Assembly: GCA_045595965.1 (NCBI GenBank)
Contig: JAZOBN010000003.1
Span: forward strand, 1-23,176
DNA length: 23,176 nt
Reading direction: 5' to 3'
DNA from: CAAGNP01 sp045595965
GTDB lineage: Bacteria; Bacteroidota; Bacteroidia; Bacteroidales; UBA932
Within the stretch, counting starts at the first letter, position 1; each line of letters opens with the position of its first letter. Positions 22,644 to 23,176 of this stretch are shown here, piece after piece. Made by a program: the position numbers and the translations under genes. The notes below the pieces were generated by a model that saw only the letters and a list, made by a program, of their open reading frames with translations, had not been told where the DNA came from and made no database searches.

Positions 22644-23176
22644 TGACCCCCAAAAGTTGGACGGTTTAACATTATTAAGAGGCGCTCTTAGATTGAAATA
22701 AAGCTCGGTATTGCACCGGGCTTTTTCCATTTAGCCTCAGTTTGATCCTATCATTGTTATAATAGTGTATATATTTAATCAGTTCTTTCTTGAACTGTTC
22801 AACACTATCCCATTCCTGCAAATATAGCAATTCTGACTTCATTAGTCCGAAGAAGTTCTCCATCATCGCATTGTCCAGACAATTGCCTTTGCGAGACATG
22901 CTTTGTATTATATCTTTATCTTTTAATGCTTTCTGATATCTATGATGCTGATAATGAATGCCTTGATCTGAATGTAGAACGAGTCCTGTTAGTATTGGAG
23001 TTTTCTTAAAGGCCTTATCCAACATTGTCATAACCATATGCTGATTAGGACTATAAGATATACTGTAAGAGATTATTTCTCCATTGAACATATTCAATAT
23101 AGGAGAAAGATATATCTTTTTGTCTTTTATCTTGACTTCAGTAACATGAGTCGTCCACTTCTGGTTCGGTGCTGCA
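22644..23176 (-). mobile_element. IS3-family insertion sequence, partial (runs off the window)
   Basis: The element end at 22644 reads TGACCCCCAAAAGTTGGAC, which resembles terminal inverted repeats of IS3-family (IS150-like) elements and starts with TG. A transposase OrfB gene begins 31 bp inside. The other end, OrfA and the target duplication lie outside the window. The boundary could be 2 bp further left (TGTGACC). Confidence 0.8.
22675..23176 (-). CDS. IS3-family transposase OrfB, 5' part outside the window
   Basis: The visible C-terminal part (about 167 codons) is an integrase-core DDE transposase. It reads APNQKWTTHVTEVKI, then LSPILNMFNGEI, LHSDQG and MMENFFGLMKSE, and ends with the NNDRIKLRLNGKSPVQYR tail typical of IS3 OrfB. 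The Asp of HSDQG and the Glu of MMENFFG are separated by exactly 35 residues, the D-35-E signature. Where family members have WVTDVTEF, this copy has His (codon CAT, 23146-23148) instead of the first catalytic Asp, and SPILN instead of SPILD. The copy is therefore probably inactive. The frame is otherwise open from the window edge to the TAA. Confidence 0.9.
   Translation of the reverse strand, partial: AAPNQKWTTHVTEVKIKDKKIYLSPILNMFNGEIISYSISYSPNQHMVMTMLDKAFKKTPILTGLVLHSDQGIHYQHHRYQKALKDKDIIQSMSRKGNCLDNAMMENFFGLMKSELLYLQEWDSVEQFKKELIKYIHYYNNDRIKLRLNGKSPVQYRALFQSKSAS

Overview
The window looks like a chromosomal segment from a Bacteroidales bacterium (phylum Bacteroidota). The evidence is several near-exact Bacteroidota promoter elements (TAnnTTTG, twice with TTG or TTTG 19 nt upstream), start codons that mostly lack a Shine-Dalgarno sequence, a strong Shine-Dalgarno sequence only in front of rpsU, lipoprotein and outer-membrane proteins typical of the phylum, and gene groups such as parA-parB-DUF5683-mltD, hpt-adk-obgE and rpsU/xerC/hpf. 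The species cannot be named from the sequence.

Left edge (1-290): three TTAGGCACA repeats, a perfect terminator hairpin and tRNA-Phe(GAA) on the minus strand. Then comes a PriA-type replication-restart protein (290-2002). It keeps the DNA-binding and C-terminal parts but has lost the zinc-binding domain, helicase motifs V and VI, and key residues of both Walker motifs. It converges on a diacylglycerol/lipid kinase gene (2022-2957, minus).

3054-7395 is a four-gene plus-strand cluster: ParA and ParB (chromosome segregation), a DUF5683 membrane protein with an internal repeat, and an MltD-like lytic transglycosylase with two LysM domains. It converges, with a 17-bp overlap, on an exported protein that joins helix-hairpin-helix motifs to a probable outer-membrane beta-barrel (7379-9121, minus). 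That gene follows purE (9151-9663, minus).

9730-13454 is a tight plus-strand run: hpt (purine salvage), adk (adenylate kinase), obgE (ribosome-assembly GTPase), a PAP2 membrane phosphatase and lplA (lipoate ligase). purE and hpt are divergent, so a de novo and a salvage purine gene share one short promoter region.

13423-19616 is minus-strand metabolism: urocanate hydratase (histidine degradation) on its own promoter, and mutA-mutB, the two subunits of B12-dependent methylmalonyl-CoA mutase, which interconverts succinyl-CoA and methylmalonyl-CoA and in Bacteroidales serves propionate formation. The mutAB operon ends in a strong terminator.

19727-22371: a lipoprotein serine hydrolase (plus) converges on xerC-hpf (minus; site-specific recombinase and ribosome-hibernation factor). 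rpsU (ribosomal protein bS21) diverges from xerC and has an exceptional Shine-Dalgarno sequence, consistent with the bS21 autoregulation described in Bacteroidota. The right edge (22424-23176) is accessory: hairpin-forming 45-bp repeats, then the end of an IS3-family insertion sequence whose transposase appears to have lost its first catalytic aspartate.

The best candidates for something new are the helicase-dead PriA, the paired 45-bp hairpin repeats beside the insertion sequence, the exported HhH/beta-barrel protein, and the possible integration junction in tRNA-Phe at the left edge.
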